From the NCBI GenBank assembly GCA_963704155.1, contig CAVPHF010000028.1, positions 186,001-250,000 on the forward strand: DNA of 64,000 bases, in the 5' to 3' direction. Below the pieces are notes generated by a model. It worked only from the letters and a program-made list of their open reading frames with translations, was not told the DNA's origin and did not search any database. Below are positions 33,602 through 41,478 of this stretch, piece by piece. A program made the position numbers and the translations under genes. Origin of the DNA: Thiohalocapsa sp963704155. Lineage in GTDB: Bacteria; Pseudomonadota; Gammaproteobacteria; Chromatiales; Chromatiaceae. Positions within the stretch are counted from its first letter, which is position 1. Each line of letters opens with the position of its first letter.

Positions 33602-34729
33602 TCAGGCCGCGCGCGCCAGCATCAAGCGCGTCTGCATCGGGCGCCGCGTACGCCGCAGACGGATGCGATCGAAGCCGGCCTCGTGCAGCATGGCCTTGAG
33701 TTCGCGCGGCGGACGCGGCCGGCCGCTGCCCATCGCGAACAGGTAGAGACCGAAGTAGGCATCACCGACCGGCTCGGAGCCGGGCGTCTCGGACATCGGC
33801 TCGGCGAGCATCAAGGTTCCGCCGGGCGGAAGCGCGGCGCGCGCCGCGCGCAGAATGACCATGGCCCTGTCGTCGTCGTGGTCGTGAATGACCCGCACGA
33901 GCGAGACGATGTCGGCTCCTCCCGGTAACGGCGTCGACATCAGATCGCCGCCCTGAGCCTCGGCGCGGTCGCCGATCCCGAGCGCGTTGAATCTGTCCTG
34001 CGCTCTGGCGGCAACCGCGGGCAGATCGAACAGCTTTCCCTGCAGATCAGGCCAGCGTTTCAGCGCAGCGAGCAGGAAATTACCCTCGCCACCGCCGACA
34101 TCGAGCAGGCAGCGATGCTGTTTGAGCGGATAGGCGTCCAGCACATCACCCGCGACGAAGGCGTTCGAGGCGGTCATCAGCTGGCTGTAATCCGAGACCG
34201 CGGCGTCGACCGACTGCGCCGGATCGGCAGCGCCCGCGTAGGCCCAATAGCGGCCGAGTTCGGTCGGCCCGCTCTCGCCGCGCAGCAGGGCCAGCGGGTC
34301 GGTCAGGTCGCGATACAGCATGCGGTGATGGCGGACCATGGCCGCGATACCGGGGTTACCGAGCATGGCCGCCCCATGTGCACCCAAACCGAAGCGCGGC
34401 GAACCGTCACCATCGGTTCCACGCCGCTCCAGCAGGTCCAGCGCAACGGCGGCGCGCAGTAGGCGATCGGCCGAGGCGGTCGGCATGCGCATCTTGGGCA
34501 CCAGCGCGTCCAGACTCATCGGCCCGTCGGCGAGCAGATCGAACAGTTCGAGCTCGACGCAGGCGTATAGGATCTGCGAGTAGATGAAACCGGCCGTGAT
34601 ATCGAATAGGGCACGCGCGCGCCGCTTGGCGACAGGGCGTGTGAACGGCATGTCGGCGGCCCAGCGTTGGAAATCCGGGTTCGCCACGATGCGGTCGCGC
34701 AGATCGCGCCAGGAACCGATAAGAGGCAT
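33602..34729 (-). CDS. crtF: hydroxycarotenoid O-methyltransferase
   Basis: A 375-residue SAM-dependent methyltransferase that adds methyl groups to the tertiary 1-hydroxy ends of carotenoids, giving methoxy ends as in spirilloxanthin. An N-terminal winged-helix dimerisation domain (about residues 20-120) precedes the SAM domain with CLLDVGGGEGNFLLA (motif I, about residue 210), then RVIHDHDDDRA and LAEPMSE. This order is the class I O-methyltransferase pattern shared with CrtF proteins. It lies 63 bp after crtE on the same strand, without a clear ribosome site before the ATG at 34729. Confidence 0.94.
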   Translation of the reverse strand: MPLIGSWRDLRDRIVANPDFQRWAADMPFTRPVAKRRARALFDITAGFIYSQILYACVELELFDLLADGPMSLDALVPKMRMPTASADRLLRAAVALDLLERRGTDGDGSPRFGLGAHGAAMLGNPGIAAMVRHHRMLYRDLTDPLALLRGESGPTELGRYWAYAGAADPAQSVDAAVSDYSQLMTASNAFVAGDVLDAYPLKQHRCLLDVGGGEGNFLLAALKRWPDLQGKLFDLPAVAARAQDRFNALGIGDRAEAQGGDLMSTPLPGGADIVSLVRVIHDHDDDRAMVILRAARAALPPGGTLMLAEPMSETPGSEPVGDAYFGLYLFAMGSGRPRPPRELKAMLHEAGFDRIRLRRTRRPMQTRLMLARAA

Positions 34730-34792
34730 AGCGATACTGATTAAATTAATTCGATAGACGGACTGGCCCGCCCCAGGGTCGCGCGGGGCGCG

Positions 34793-35677
34793 TCAATCCA
34801 GTCGCGCGGCCAGCGCGGCTGGCAGCAGCCGCTTCATCTCGGCGCGCACCATTGCCTTCAGCTTGTCACCGCCGCTGCACTCGGGAATGGAATCCACCGC
34901 CGTCCGGACCAAGGCGCGCAGTCGATCGAGCGCGCCATCCAGACCCAGCTCAGCGACCGCGCTCGGGCGCTCGTGTGCGGCGTCCTGGCCGACCGGCTTC
35001 CCCAACTCCTCGGCGCTTGCGGCGACGTCGCGGATGTCATCGGCAACCTGGTAGGCCTCACCGAGGCTGACACCCAGGGTGCGCCAGTCGGCCGGGTCAC
35101 GGCCGGCCGCAGCAGCCCCCGCCTCGGCGGCGGCGGCGAACAGCGCGGCGGTCTTTCCGCGGTGGTACTGCGCCAATTCGACGCGCGGCTCGCATTCCCA
35201 TGCCTGACCCGCCACGATGCCGTCGGACATTCCCACGGCACGGCCGATGATCATGATCAAGGGAGCAAGCCGTTCCGGGTGACGCAGGGTGTGCCAGGCG
35301 ATATTCTCGAACGCCAGCACAATCAGCCCATCCCCGGCGAGCACGGCGAGGCGCTCGCCATAGGCGCGGTGAACACTGGGCGCCCCGCGACGCATGTCGG
35401 CATCATCGAAACAGGGGAGATCGTCGTGCACCAACGACGCACAATGCAGCAACTCGAGCGATGCTGCGGCGGCATCAGTTACCGACGGGACGCTGTCGCC
35501 ACAGGCAGCGGCGACAGCCAAACACAGCCGAGGACGCACCCGCGAGCCCGGCGTGAACACGGCATGCCGCACCGCTTCGGCCAACAATGGCGGGCTGCCG
35601 TCATCGGCCCCACCCTCGCCGAGCCCTTTGGCAACGGCCGTCTCAAGGGCCTGCTCGATTCGCTGCAAGGCATCCAT
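34793..35677 (-). CDS. crtE: geranylgeranyl diphosphate synthase
   Basis: A 294-residue trans-prenyltransferase supplying C20 diphosphate for carotenoids and the chlorophyll tail. The ATG at 35677 has GGGAG seven bases upstream. The first Asp-rich motif is HDDLPCFDDADMRRG (84-98) and the second is YQVADDIRD. Small residues and Ala before the first motif agree with long-chain (GGPP) rather than farnesyl specificity. It heads the crtEF-bchCXYZ-puf gene chain and is divergent from crtD across a 120-bp control region. Confidence 0.94.
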   Translation of the reverse strand: MDALQRIEQALETAVAKGLGEGGADDGSPPLLAEAVRHAVFTPGSRVRPRLCLAVAAACGDSVPSVTDAAAASLELLHCASLVHDDLPCFDDADMRRGAPSVHRAYGERLAVLAGDGLIVLAFENIAWHTLRHPERLAPLIMIIGRAVGMSDGIVAGQAWECEPRVELAQYHRGKTAALFAAAAEAGAAAAGRDPADWRTLGVSLGEAYQVADDIRDVAASAEELGKPVGQDAAHERPSAVAELGLDGALDRLRALVRTAVDSIPECSGGDKLKAMVRAEMKRLLPAALAARLD

Positions 35678-35731
35678 CGGTCGTCTCCCACGGAGTTTGG
35701 CCAGTCTTCGGGACCGCTGGAGGGCCTCGAA

Positions 35732-35775
35732 TGTCATGATCGGTTGTCATCGACGAGTGTCATGTAAGATAGACA
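35732..35775. promoter_or_regulatory. crtE/crtD divergent control region with PpsR-type site and TGTCAT triplet
   Basis: Three copies of TGTCAT begin at 35732, 35745 and 35758, exactly 13 bp apart. The third is the left arm of a perfect TGT-N12-ACA palindrome (35758-35775), extended to GAGTGT...ACACTC, the PpsR/CrtJ core consensus. The first pairs with a TCA at N12, a degenerate site. A possible plus-strand promoter (TTGTCA at 35744, TAAGAT at 35765, 15-bp spacing) is embedded in the array. Regulation of both crtE and crtD from here is likely. Confidence 0.7.
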
Positions 35776-35797
35776 CTCGCTCAGGTACAGTCAAACC

Positions 35798-37375
35798 ATG
35801 GAACCTGGGTTTACAAGACCTGGATCAACTAGACGCGGAGAGCCTGGCGTGCGCAGAAAGCGGGTAGTCATTATCGGCGCCGGTATCGGTGGATTGGCGG
35901 CAGCGGTCGAGCTCAGTGCGCGCGGCTTCGACGTTACCCTGCTGGAACGTGCCCAGACGCCGGGCGGCAAGATGCGCGAGGTGGAAGCCGGCGGCCTGCA
36001 CATCGACGCCGGCCCAACGGTGTTCACGATGCGCTGGGTGTTCGAGGACATCCTGGCCACCGCAGGCACCTCGCTCGACGCCGAGCTGGAGCTGGAGCAG
36101 GCCGAGATCATCGCACGCCACGCCTGGGACGAGGACCAACGCTTGGATCTGTTCGCCGATCTGCAACGCTCGGCAGACGCCGTGGCGGCCTTCGCCGGAC
36201 CGGAAGAAGGCCGACGCTTCCTCGCCTTCAGCGACGACGCCAGGGCCATCTATCGCACCCTGAAGGGGCCATTCATCAGCGGCAGCAGAACCAATCCAAT
36301 CGGCCTCACGCGCCGCGTCGGCCCGGGGGGGATCGGCGGCCTGTTCAACATCAAGCCCTTCTCGACCATGTGGAAGGCGCTGGCGGGCCACTTCCACGAC
36401 CCGCGACTGCGGCAGCTGTTCGGCCGCTACGCGACCTATGCCGGTTCGTCACCCTATCTTGCACCGGCCACACTAATGCTGATCGCGCATGTCGAGCAGG
36501 AAGGCGTCTGGCTGGTCAGGGGCGGCATGCATCAATTGGCGGTCGCATTGGCGCGGGTCGCAGAACGCAGTGGCGCCACGATTCGCTATGGCGCGGAAGT
36601 CGCTGAGGTGCTGACCGAGCGCGGTCGGGCGCGCGCTGTGCGCCTCGCGGGCAGCGGCGAGCGCATCGATGCCGACGCCATCGTCCTGAACGCCGACATC
36701 AGCGCGCCCGGCACTGGACTGCTTGGCTCGCAGGTCCAGCGTGCGGTGCCGCCAACCGCGCCGGCCGACCGTTCGCTGTCGGCGATGACTTGGAACCTGG
36801 CGGCGAAGACCTCCGGCTTTCCGCTGCTGCGCCACTCGGTGTTCTTCTCATCGAACTATCCGGCAGAGTTCGACGACATCTTCGTTCACCGCCGGCTGCC
36901 CCGGGAGCCGACCGTCTACATCTGCGCCCAGGACCGCGGAGCCCGCTGCGGAAGCGACGCGGGCGGCCCCGCGCCGCAACCCGAGGGCTTGGAACGCCTG
37001 CTGTTGCTGGTCAATGCACCCGCCATCGGCGACACCCACCAATTTCATCAACACGAGATCGAGCAATGCGAGGCGCGCACATTTTCCCTGCTGAAACGCT
37101 GTGGACTCCATCTGGAGTACCGGCCGGAGGCCATGCGGATCACGACACCGAACGAGTTCGAGCGGCTGTTTCCGGCCACGGGCGGGGCGCTGTACGGCCG
37201 CGCGTCCCATGGTTGGAAAGCATCGTTCAGCCGACCGGGATCACGCAGCAAGGTGCCGGGTCTGTATCTGGCGGGCGGCAGCACGCATCCGGGCGCGGGG
37301 GTGCCGATGGCGGCGTTGTCCGGCCGCCAGGCGGCGGCGAGCCTGGTCGCGGACCTCGCTTCGACAAGGTCTTAA
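35798..37375 (+). CDS. crtD: 1-hydroxycarotenoid 3,4-desaturase
   Basis: A 525-residue FAD enzyme of the phytoene-desaturase family. The dinucleotide motif VVIIGAGIGGLAAAVELSARG starts at about residue 22, and the C-terminal FAD motif is GLYLAGGSTHPGAGVPMA. In the spirilloxanthin route it introduces the 3,4 double bond into 1-hydroxylated carotenoids. Adjacency to crtC, crtF and crtE supports CrtD over CrtI. Two starts compete: ATG 35798 without a ribosome site, and GTG 35849 with GGAG eight bases upstream, which would begin closer to the FAD motif as in homologues. Its 3' end overlaps crtC. Confidence 0.9.
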   Translation: MEPGFTRPGSTRRGEPGVRRKRVVIIGAGIGGLAAAVELSARGFDVTLLERAQTPGGKMREVEAGGLHIDAGPTVFTMRWVFEDILATAGTSLDAELELEQAEIIARHAWDEDQRLDLFADLQRSADAVAAFAGPEEGRRFLAFSDDARAIYRTLKGPFISGSRTNPIGLTRRVGPGGIGGLFNIKPFSTMWKALAGHFHDPRLRQLFGRYATYAGSSPYLAPATLMLIAHVEQEGVWLVRGGMHQLAVALARVAERSGATIRYGAEVAEVLTERGRARAVRLAGSGERIDADAIVLNADISAPGTGLLGSQVQRAVPPTAPADRSLSAMTWNLAAKTSGFPLLRHSVFFSSNYPAEFDDIFVHRRLPREPTVYICAQDRGARCGSDAGGPAPQPEGLERLLLLVNAPAIGDTHQFHQHEIEQCEARTFSLLKRCGLHLEYRPEAMRITTPNEFERLFPATGGALYGRASHGWKASFSRPGSRSKVPGLYLAGGSTHPGAGVPMAALSGRQAAASLVADLASTRS

Positions 37376-38298
37376 CCAACAACGGCTACGTCTGGTGGTA
37401 TGTCGACGCGCTGAGCGACGACGGACGCTACGGCATCACCATCATTGCACTGATCGGCAGTGTCTTCTCGCCCTACTACGCCTGGGCGCGCCGCCGCGGT
37501 CGCGGTGATCCACAGAATTTTTGCGCGCTGAACGTCGCGCTCTACGGCGCCGACCGAAATCGCTGGGCCATGACAGAGCGCGGCCGAGATGCCCTGCGTC
37601 GCAGCGACAGCGAACTCGTCATCGGCCCAAGCAGCGTCAGCTGGGACAAGGACACGCTGACCATCCGCATCGACGAGCTGGGCGCGCCGCTGCCGCAACG
37701 CGTGCGCGGCCTGGTACGGGTGCATCCGAGCGCAATCACCAATCATCCGGTGCAGCTCGATGCGGCGGGCAAACATCAATGGTGGCCAATCGCACCGGAC
37801 GCGCGCGTCGAGGTGGAGTTGGACTCTCCAGGCCTGAGCTGGTCGGGCAACGGCTATCTCGACACGAACAGCGGCGACGAGCCGCTGGAGGCCGGGTTCA
37901 AGTATTGGGACTGGTCACGGGCAAGACTGCGGCAAGGCTCGGCGGTGCTGTACGACGTCACACGCCGCGACGGCGAGCGCATGTCCCTGGCACTGCGCTT
38001 CGACGGACAGGGCGGCGCCGAGCCGTTCGAGCCGCCGCCGCCCATCCCACTACCGAGCACATTTTGGTGGCGAATTCCACGCGCCACGCAGACCGACGCC
38101 GACAGCACGGCGGAGCTGCTCGAGACCTTGGAGGACACGCCTTTCTACGCACGCTCGACCATCCGCGCACAGTGGCTGGGAGAAAAGGTGACGGCATTCC
38201 ACGAAAGCCTGTCGCTGGAGCGCTTCGACAGTGGTTGGGTGCAGATGCTGCTGCCGTTCCGAATGCCGCGCCTAGCGGGCTCGCGACCTCGCTCCTGA
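37213..38298 (+). CDS. crtC: carotenoid 1,2-hydratase (start unresolved)
   Basis: Adds water across the 1,2 double bond of lycopene-type carotenoids (rhodopin formation). Homology begins near GPRFDKVLTNNGYVWWYVDALSDDGRYG (codons from 37348) and continues through GSVFSPYYAWARRRG, QNFCALNVALYG, WWPIAP and LLPFRMPRL, about 315 residues, a normal size. The crtD stop lies inside this conserved start. No ATG, GTG or TTG exists in this frame from 37216 up to the conserved core; the only candidate is TTG 37213, deep in crtD, without a ribosome site. Either a rare start, translation via crtD, or a base error explains this. Confidence 0.85.
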   Translation: MESIVQPTGITQQGAGSVSGGRQHASGRGGADGGVVRPPGGGEPGRGPRFDKVLTNNGYVWWYVDALSDDGRYGITIIALIGSVFSPYYAWARRRGRGDPQNFCALNVALYGADRNRWAMTERGRDALRRSDSELVIGPSSVSWDKDTLTIRIDELGAPLPQRVRGLVRVHPSAITNHPVQLDAAGKHQWWPIAPDARVEVELDSPGLSWSGNGYLDTNSGDEPLEAGFKYWDWSRARLRQGSAVLYDVTRRDGERMSLALRFDGQGGAEPFEPPPPIPLPSTFWWRIPRATQTDADSTAELLETLEDTPFYARSTIRAQWLGEKVTAFHESLSLERFDSGWVQMLLPFRMPRLAGSRPRS

Positions 38299-38379
38299 TC
38301 TGGCTCGGCATCATCGCATCGCAGTCGCGGCAAAGCTGACACATGCCATTGTGACCGGCTTTCCAAGCTGATTTCATTA

Positions 38380-38413
38380 CGCGCCGGCCGGCGCCGCGGC
38401 GGCGGCCGGCGCG
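38380..38413 (+). terminator. GC-rich hairpin after crtC
   Basis: A 10-bp perfect stem (38380-38389 with 38404-38413), with a GC-rich loop that can itself fold, located 80 bp after the crtC stop. No T-run follows; termination is plausible but unproven. Confidence 0.45.
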
Positions 38414-38488
38414 ACATCTCCAACGCCCGCGCCGAGCCAACGCGCCCAGCCCGGGACCGCAACAGCAGAAACGACAAGGTGATAAGCA

Positions 38489-38911
38489 ATGGCTTTGATC
38501 GATTGCCCCGAATGCGGCGCCAAGATCTCGGACAAGGCGCCCACCTGCCCGCATTGTGGCGTGCCGGTTGCCGCCACGCTCGTGCAACCCGCCGGCGCGC
38601 CCACCAACACCACCAATGACGCGTCGGCACCCGCGCAAACCAACGAAAGCGCACAGACCACCGTCGCCGAAGCGAAGCCACTCGCCACGGAACGCAGTGC
38701 CGAACCCTTTAGTCTCCGCGGCCGCCGCATCCCCATCGCGGCAATCCTGTTCTGGGGCGGTATGACACTGGGCCTGATCCTGAAAGCCGTTGCCGGCGAA
38801 GGCGAAGAAACCCCGTTTCGCTATGTGCCGATCACCATGATCTTCGCCGGCGTACTCTGGTTCGCGGTGACCGAGTTCCTGATGCTGATGCGCAACCGCG
38901 TGCGCCGCTGA
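38489..38911 (+). CDS. zinc-ribbon membrane protein, unknown function
   Basis: A 140-residue protein. The N-terminus is a treble-clef zinc ribbon with two CxxC pairs (DCPECGAKI and TCPHCGVPV, Cys at 6/9 and 20/23). A 50-residue Ala/Thr-rich linker follows, then two membrane helices (about residues 82-98 and 113-132) ending in basic RNRVRR. It resembles the many small zinc-ribbon-plus-membrane proteins of unknown role. An AAGG element lies before the ATG. It is 190 bp from crtC and probably not part of the photosynthesis cluster. Confidence 0.75.
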   Translation: MALIDCPECGAKISDKAPTCPHCGVPVAATLVQPAGAPTNTTNDASAPAQTNESAQTTVAEAKPLATERSAEPFSLRGRRIPIAAILFWGGMTLGLILKAVAGEGEETPFRYVPITMIFAGVLWFAVTEFLMLMRNRVRR

Positions 38912-38958
38912 CGGCATTCAACCGCCGCAAGCTGCCAGCCCGCCGTGCTTGAACCGGA

Positions 38959-39744
38959 TCAATCGTCGAGCAGCAACGACTTGGCGGCGTTGATCTGGGC
39001 GGCGAGATAGTCAGATCCGCCGCGATCAGGATGCAGTTTCTGCATCAAGCGCCGGTGTGCGGCGCGGATGGCAGCGGCGTCGGCCCCGCGCTCGAGGCCG
39101 AGGATGGATAAGGCGTCGTCCCTGTTCATCGCCCTGTTCATCTCCGGGCCGATGGCGCCACCCGCTTGCCGATCAGCGCCGGCGCTGGCCCGGGCATTGG
39201 CGTCATCCCGCCAGCCCTCGCCGTGTTCGCGATCCAGATAGGCCGTCAGCACCGCGGCCGAACGCTGGTCGGCGTCTTGATAGAGTTCAAGCATGCGCAA
39301 CAGCTGCTCCAGATTCAGCTCGGAGAGCCGGCGCCCGACAAACGGGCCCTCGCGCACCGTCCCGTCCATGCGTCCGCTGTCATGTTCCAGGGTCACGTCG
39401 AGATAGCCTGTGCGGATCGACGAGGTGCGGCCCCCGCCAGCCACTCCACTCGAGGCTGGCGCGCCGAGGCCGCCGAGCCCGAGCGACCGCAGCGCCTGCT
39501 GGATCATCGGCAACATCCGCAGCAGGTTCAGCGCCCGCATCCCGACCGGAATGGCAGCCGCCAGTGCGGCAAAGATCGGGTTCAGACGTCCCGTCAGCGT
39601 CGCCAGTAACAAGAGCGCGATCCCCCCCCAGAGCAGCCCCTTGCGCAGCACCGCGCTCACCTGGTGCGGCGGCGTCTTGCGGAACCAGTTCAGGAACAAT
39701 AGCAGGCCGACAACGATGGCCAGCAGGATGATCAGACGCCCCAT
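38959..39744 (-). CDS. membrane-anchored J-domain protein
   Basis: A 261-residue protein: N-terminal hydrophobic helices (residues 3-18 and 38-70), a variable middle part with a phosphate-like VREGPFVGRRLSELNLEQL segment, then a C-terminal J domain (about residues 205-260) with the HPD signature in LMQKLHPDRGGSDYLAAQINAAK. J domains stimulate Hsp70 ATPase, so this would recruit DnaK to the membrane. The layout resembles the TIM14/DjlA-like membrane J proteins of proteobacteria. A GGAG element lies nine bases before the ATG. It lies 95 bp after the VWA-domain gene on the same strand. Confidence 0.85.
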   Translation of the reverse strand: MGRLIILLAIVVGLLLFLNWFRKTPPHQVSAVLRKGLLWGGIALLLLATLTGRLNPIFAALAAAIPVGMRALNLLRMLPMIQQALRSLGLGGLGAPASSGVAGGGRTSSIRTGYLDVTLEHDSGRMDGTVREGPFVGRRLSELNLEQLLRMLELYQDADQRSAAVLTAYLDREHGEGWRDDANARASAGADRQAGGAIGPEMNRAMNRDDALSILGLERGADAAAIRAAHRRLMQKLHPDRGGSDYLAAQINAAKSLLLDD

Positions 39745-39839
39745 TGCTCAGCACTCCGTCTCCAGGCACGACAAAGATTCATATTAGGAGACCGGCGCTC
39801 GGGACGCCGGCACAGGGCGCAGCATACAAGGCCGAGGCA

Positions 39840-40643
39840 TCAACCCTTGGGCAGCTGTTGCGTCAGCCGCAACACCGCGCCGCCGCGACTGCGACCGAAG
39901 TCGCTCAACGCCTTGCGGCCACCGGCGGCGAACACCGCGACCGCGCTGAGCAGATCCTTCAACAACCGCGGGCTGTTGGCATCGAACGGACACCAGGCGC
40001 CGCCGGACAGGCGGGCGATTTCACGCAACGCCCGCTCGGCGACCGGATCCCGGCCCTCCTGGAAGACGAAGGCCGGCACGCCGAGCAGTCCTAGCTTGCC
40101 GGCACGCGCGGCGAGACCGTCGAGATCCTCTTCGACACAGTCGCCAACGAACACCAGCGCATTGACCGGACCCCGCTGGACCTCGGCCGCCACATGATCC
40201 AATACCCGACCGACCTGGGTGAGACCGGCGGCACAGCGCACCGCGGTCATGCGCGGCAGCAACTCGTCGGCGCTCGCGCACCATGGAGAGGCGTGAAACC
40301 CGTGCAAGCCGCCGTAGTGGCAGAGCTGGACCTCGAGTCCACCCAAGTCCTTGGTCTCGTGAAACATCGTCGCCTGTATGTGTTCGGCCCGATCCCAACT
40401 GGGTTCACGGCTGGCGGTTGCGTCCATCGCGAACACCAAGCGGCCACGCTTCCCGCGCGGCGTCCGAAGCGGTGTGGCCGTCACCTGCTCCAGAAAAGCG
40501 TTCACCTCGTCAGTACTGGCGGGGGATTGCAGTGATTTTCCGGTTCTCGACATCTCAACAGCTCGATCGGTTAGGTTGACTGCATCGGCGCCGGCGGCGG
40601 ACCCAGAAGGCTTTGACAAGGGAAAGTCAAAGGCTGACGTCAT
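39840..40643 (-). CDS. VWA-domain protein
   Basis: A 267-residue cytoplasmic protein with a von Willebrand A-like fold. RLVFAMDATASREPSWD gives the metal-site motif as DATAS, a variant of DxSxS. Later strands are VQLCHYGG, NALVFVGDCVEEDLD and VPAFVFQEGRD. The fold mediates metal-dependent protein contacts; the partner is unknown. The first 50 residues are non-conserved, so a start at MSRTGKSL is possible. It precedes the J-domain gene on the same strand, with 95 bp between them. Confidence 0.75.
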   Translation of the reverse strand: MTSAFDFPLSKPSGSAAGADAVNLTDRAVEMSRTGKSLQSPASTDEVNAFLEQVTATPLRTPRGKRGRLVFAMDATASREPSWDRAEHIQATMFHETKDLGGLEVQLCHYGGLHGFHASPWCASADELLPRMTAVRCAAGLTQVGRVLDHVAAEVQRGPVNALVFVGDCVEEDLDGLAARAGKLGLLGVPAFVFQEGRDPVAERALREIARLSGGAWCPFDANSPRLLKDLLSAVAVFAAGGRKALSDFGRSRGGAVLRLTQQLPKG

Positions 40644-40774
40644 CCCGCTTCTATAATCTGGGCGGGGTCTCGATCCGGCAAGCCGTTGTAGTCCTTTTGC
40701 GCTGCCCCGACCTCCGCCAAATAGGCTAGCCTTGCCAGCCGCTTCCCGTCACCGTCAAACCGAGGATTACCGCC

Positions 40775-41455
40775 ATGGCCTTCAAACAGATGCTGGATCA
40801 AATGCTCGCCGCCGGCCGCGATCTTGCCGCCCAGGGCCAGCAACTCGCCGAGGACAAGCTCAAGATTCCGGCGGAGGGGGCCGAGCGCGACGCGACTCTG
40901 TCGAACCTGGGCAAGGGCGCCCTGGCAGGCGGTGCGCTGACGCTGCTGCTCGGCACCAGCGCCGGGCGCAAGCTGGCCGGCACGGCAGCGGCGCTTGGCG
41001 GCATCGGCGCGCTGGGCAAGGTCGCGCACGACGCGTATCAGACATGGAAGGGGCAACAGGGCGGCCCGGAGGGCACGCCGGTGGCTGAACTCACCGACGA
41101 CGCCGGCGAGCGGCGCAGTGAGGCGCTGTTCAAGGCCATGATCGCCGCGGCCAAGGCCGACGGCCACATCGACGAGGCCGAGCGCGCGGCCATCTCGCAG
41201 TCCATCGGCGGCATCGGGCTGGACGAGCAGAGCCGCCGGATGATCGAAGCCGAACTGGATCGGCCGCTCAGTGCGACTGAGGTCGCGGCCGGCGCAGACA
41301 GCCCGGAGGCCGCGGCCGAGATCTACCTGGCATCCTTGTTCGTGATTGACACGGCCAATCCCGCCGAGCGTGGCTATCTGTCGGAGCTGGCCGCGGCGCT
41401 GAATATTCAGCCAGCGCTCGCCGCCGAACTGGAGTCCAAGGCGTCGGCCGCCTGA
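40775..41455 (+). CDS. DUF533 (TerB-like) protein
   Basis: A 226-residue protein with a Gly/Ala-rich central membrane-associated segment (GKGALAGGALTLLLGTSAGRKL, about residues 47-69) and a helical C-terminal TerB-like domain (residues 95-226) with LFKAMIAAAKADGHIDEAER, whose acidic residues match the metal-binding site of the TerB fold. It matches the DUF533/YebE family of unknown function. A GAGGA site lies eight bases before the ATG. A TATAAT (40651-40656) about 120 bp upstream could be its -10 element, but no matching -35 was found. Confidence 0.82.
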   Translation: MAFKQMLDQMLAAGRDLAAQGQQLAEDKLKIPAEGAERDATLSNLGKGALAGGALTLLLGTSAGRKLAGTAAALGGIGALGKVAHDAYQTWKGQQGGPEGTPVAELTDDAGERRSEALFKAMIAAAKADGHIDEAERAAISQSIGGIGLDEQSRRMIEAELDRPLSATEVAAGADSPEAAAEIYLASLFVIDTANPAERGYLSELAAALNIQPALAAELESKASAA

Positions 41456-41478
41456 AAAAGCGCCGCCGCCGGGCTTCA

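Noticed and set aside
36790..37212. In-frame extension of crtC upstream to an ATG at 36790
   Set aside because: It lies wholly within crtD in another frame and gives non-homologous Pro/Arg-rich sequence; CrtC homology begins only near 37348.
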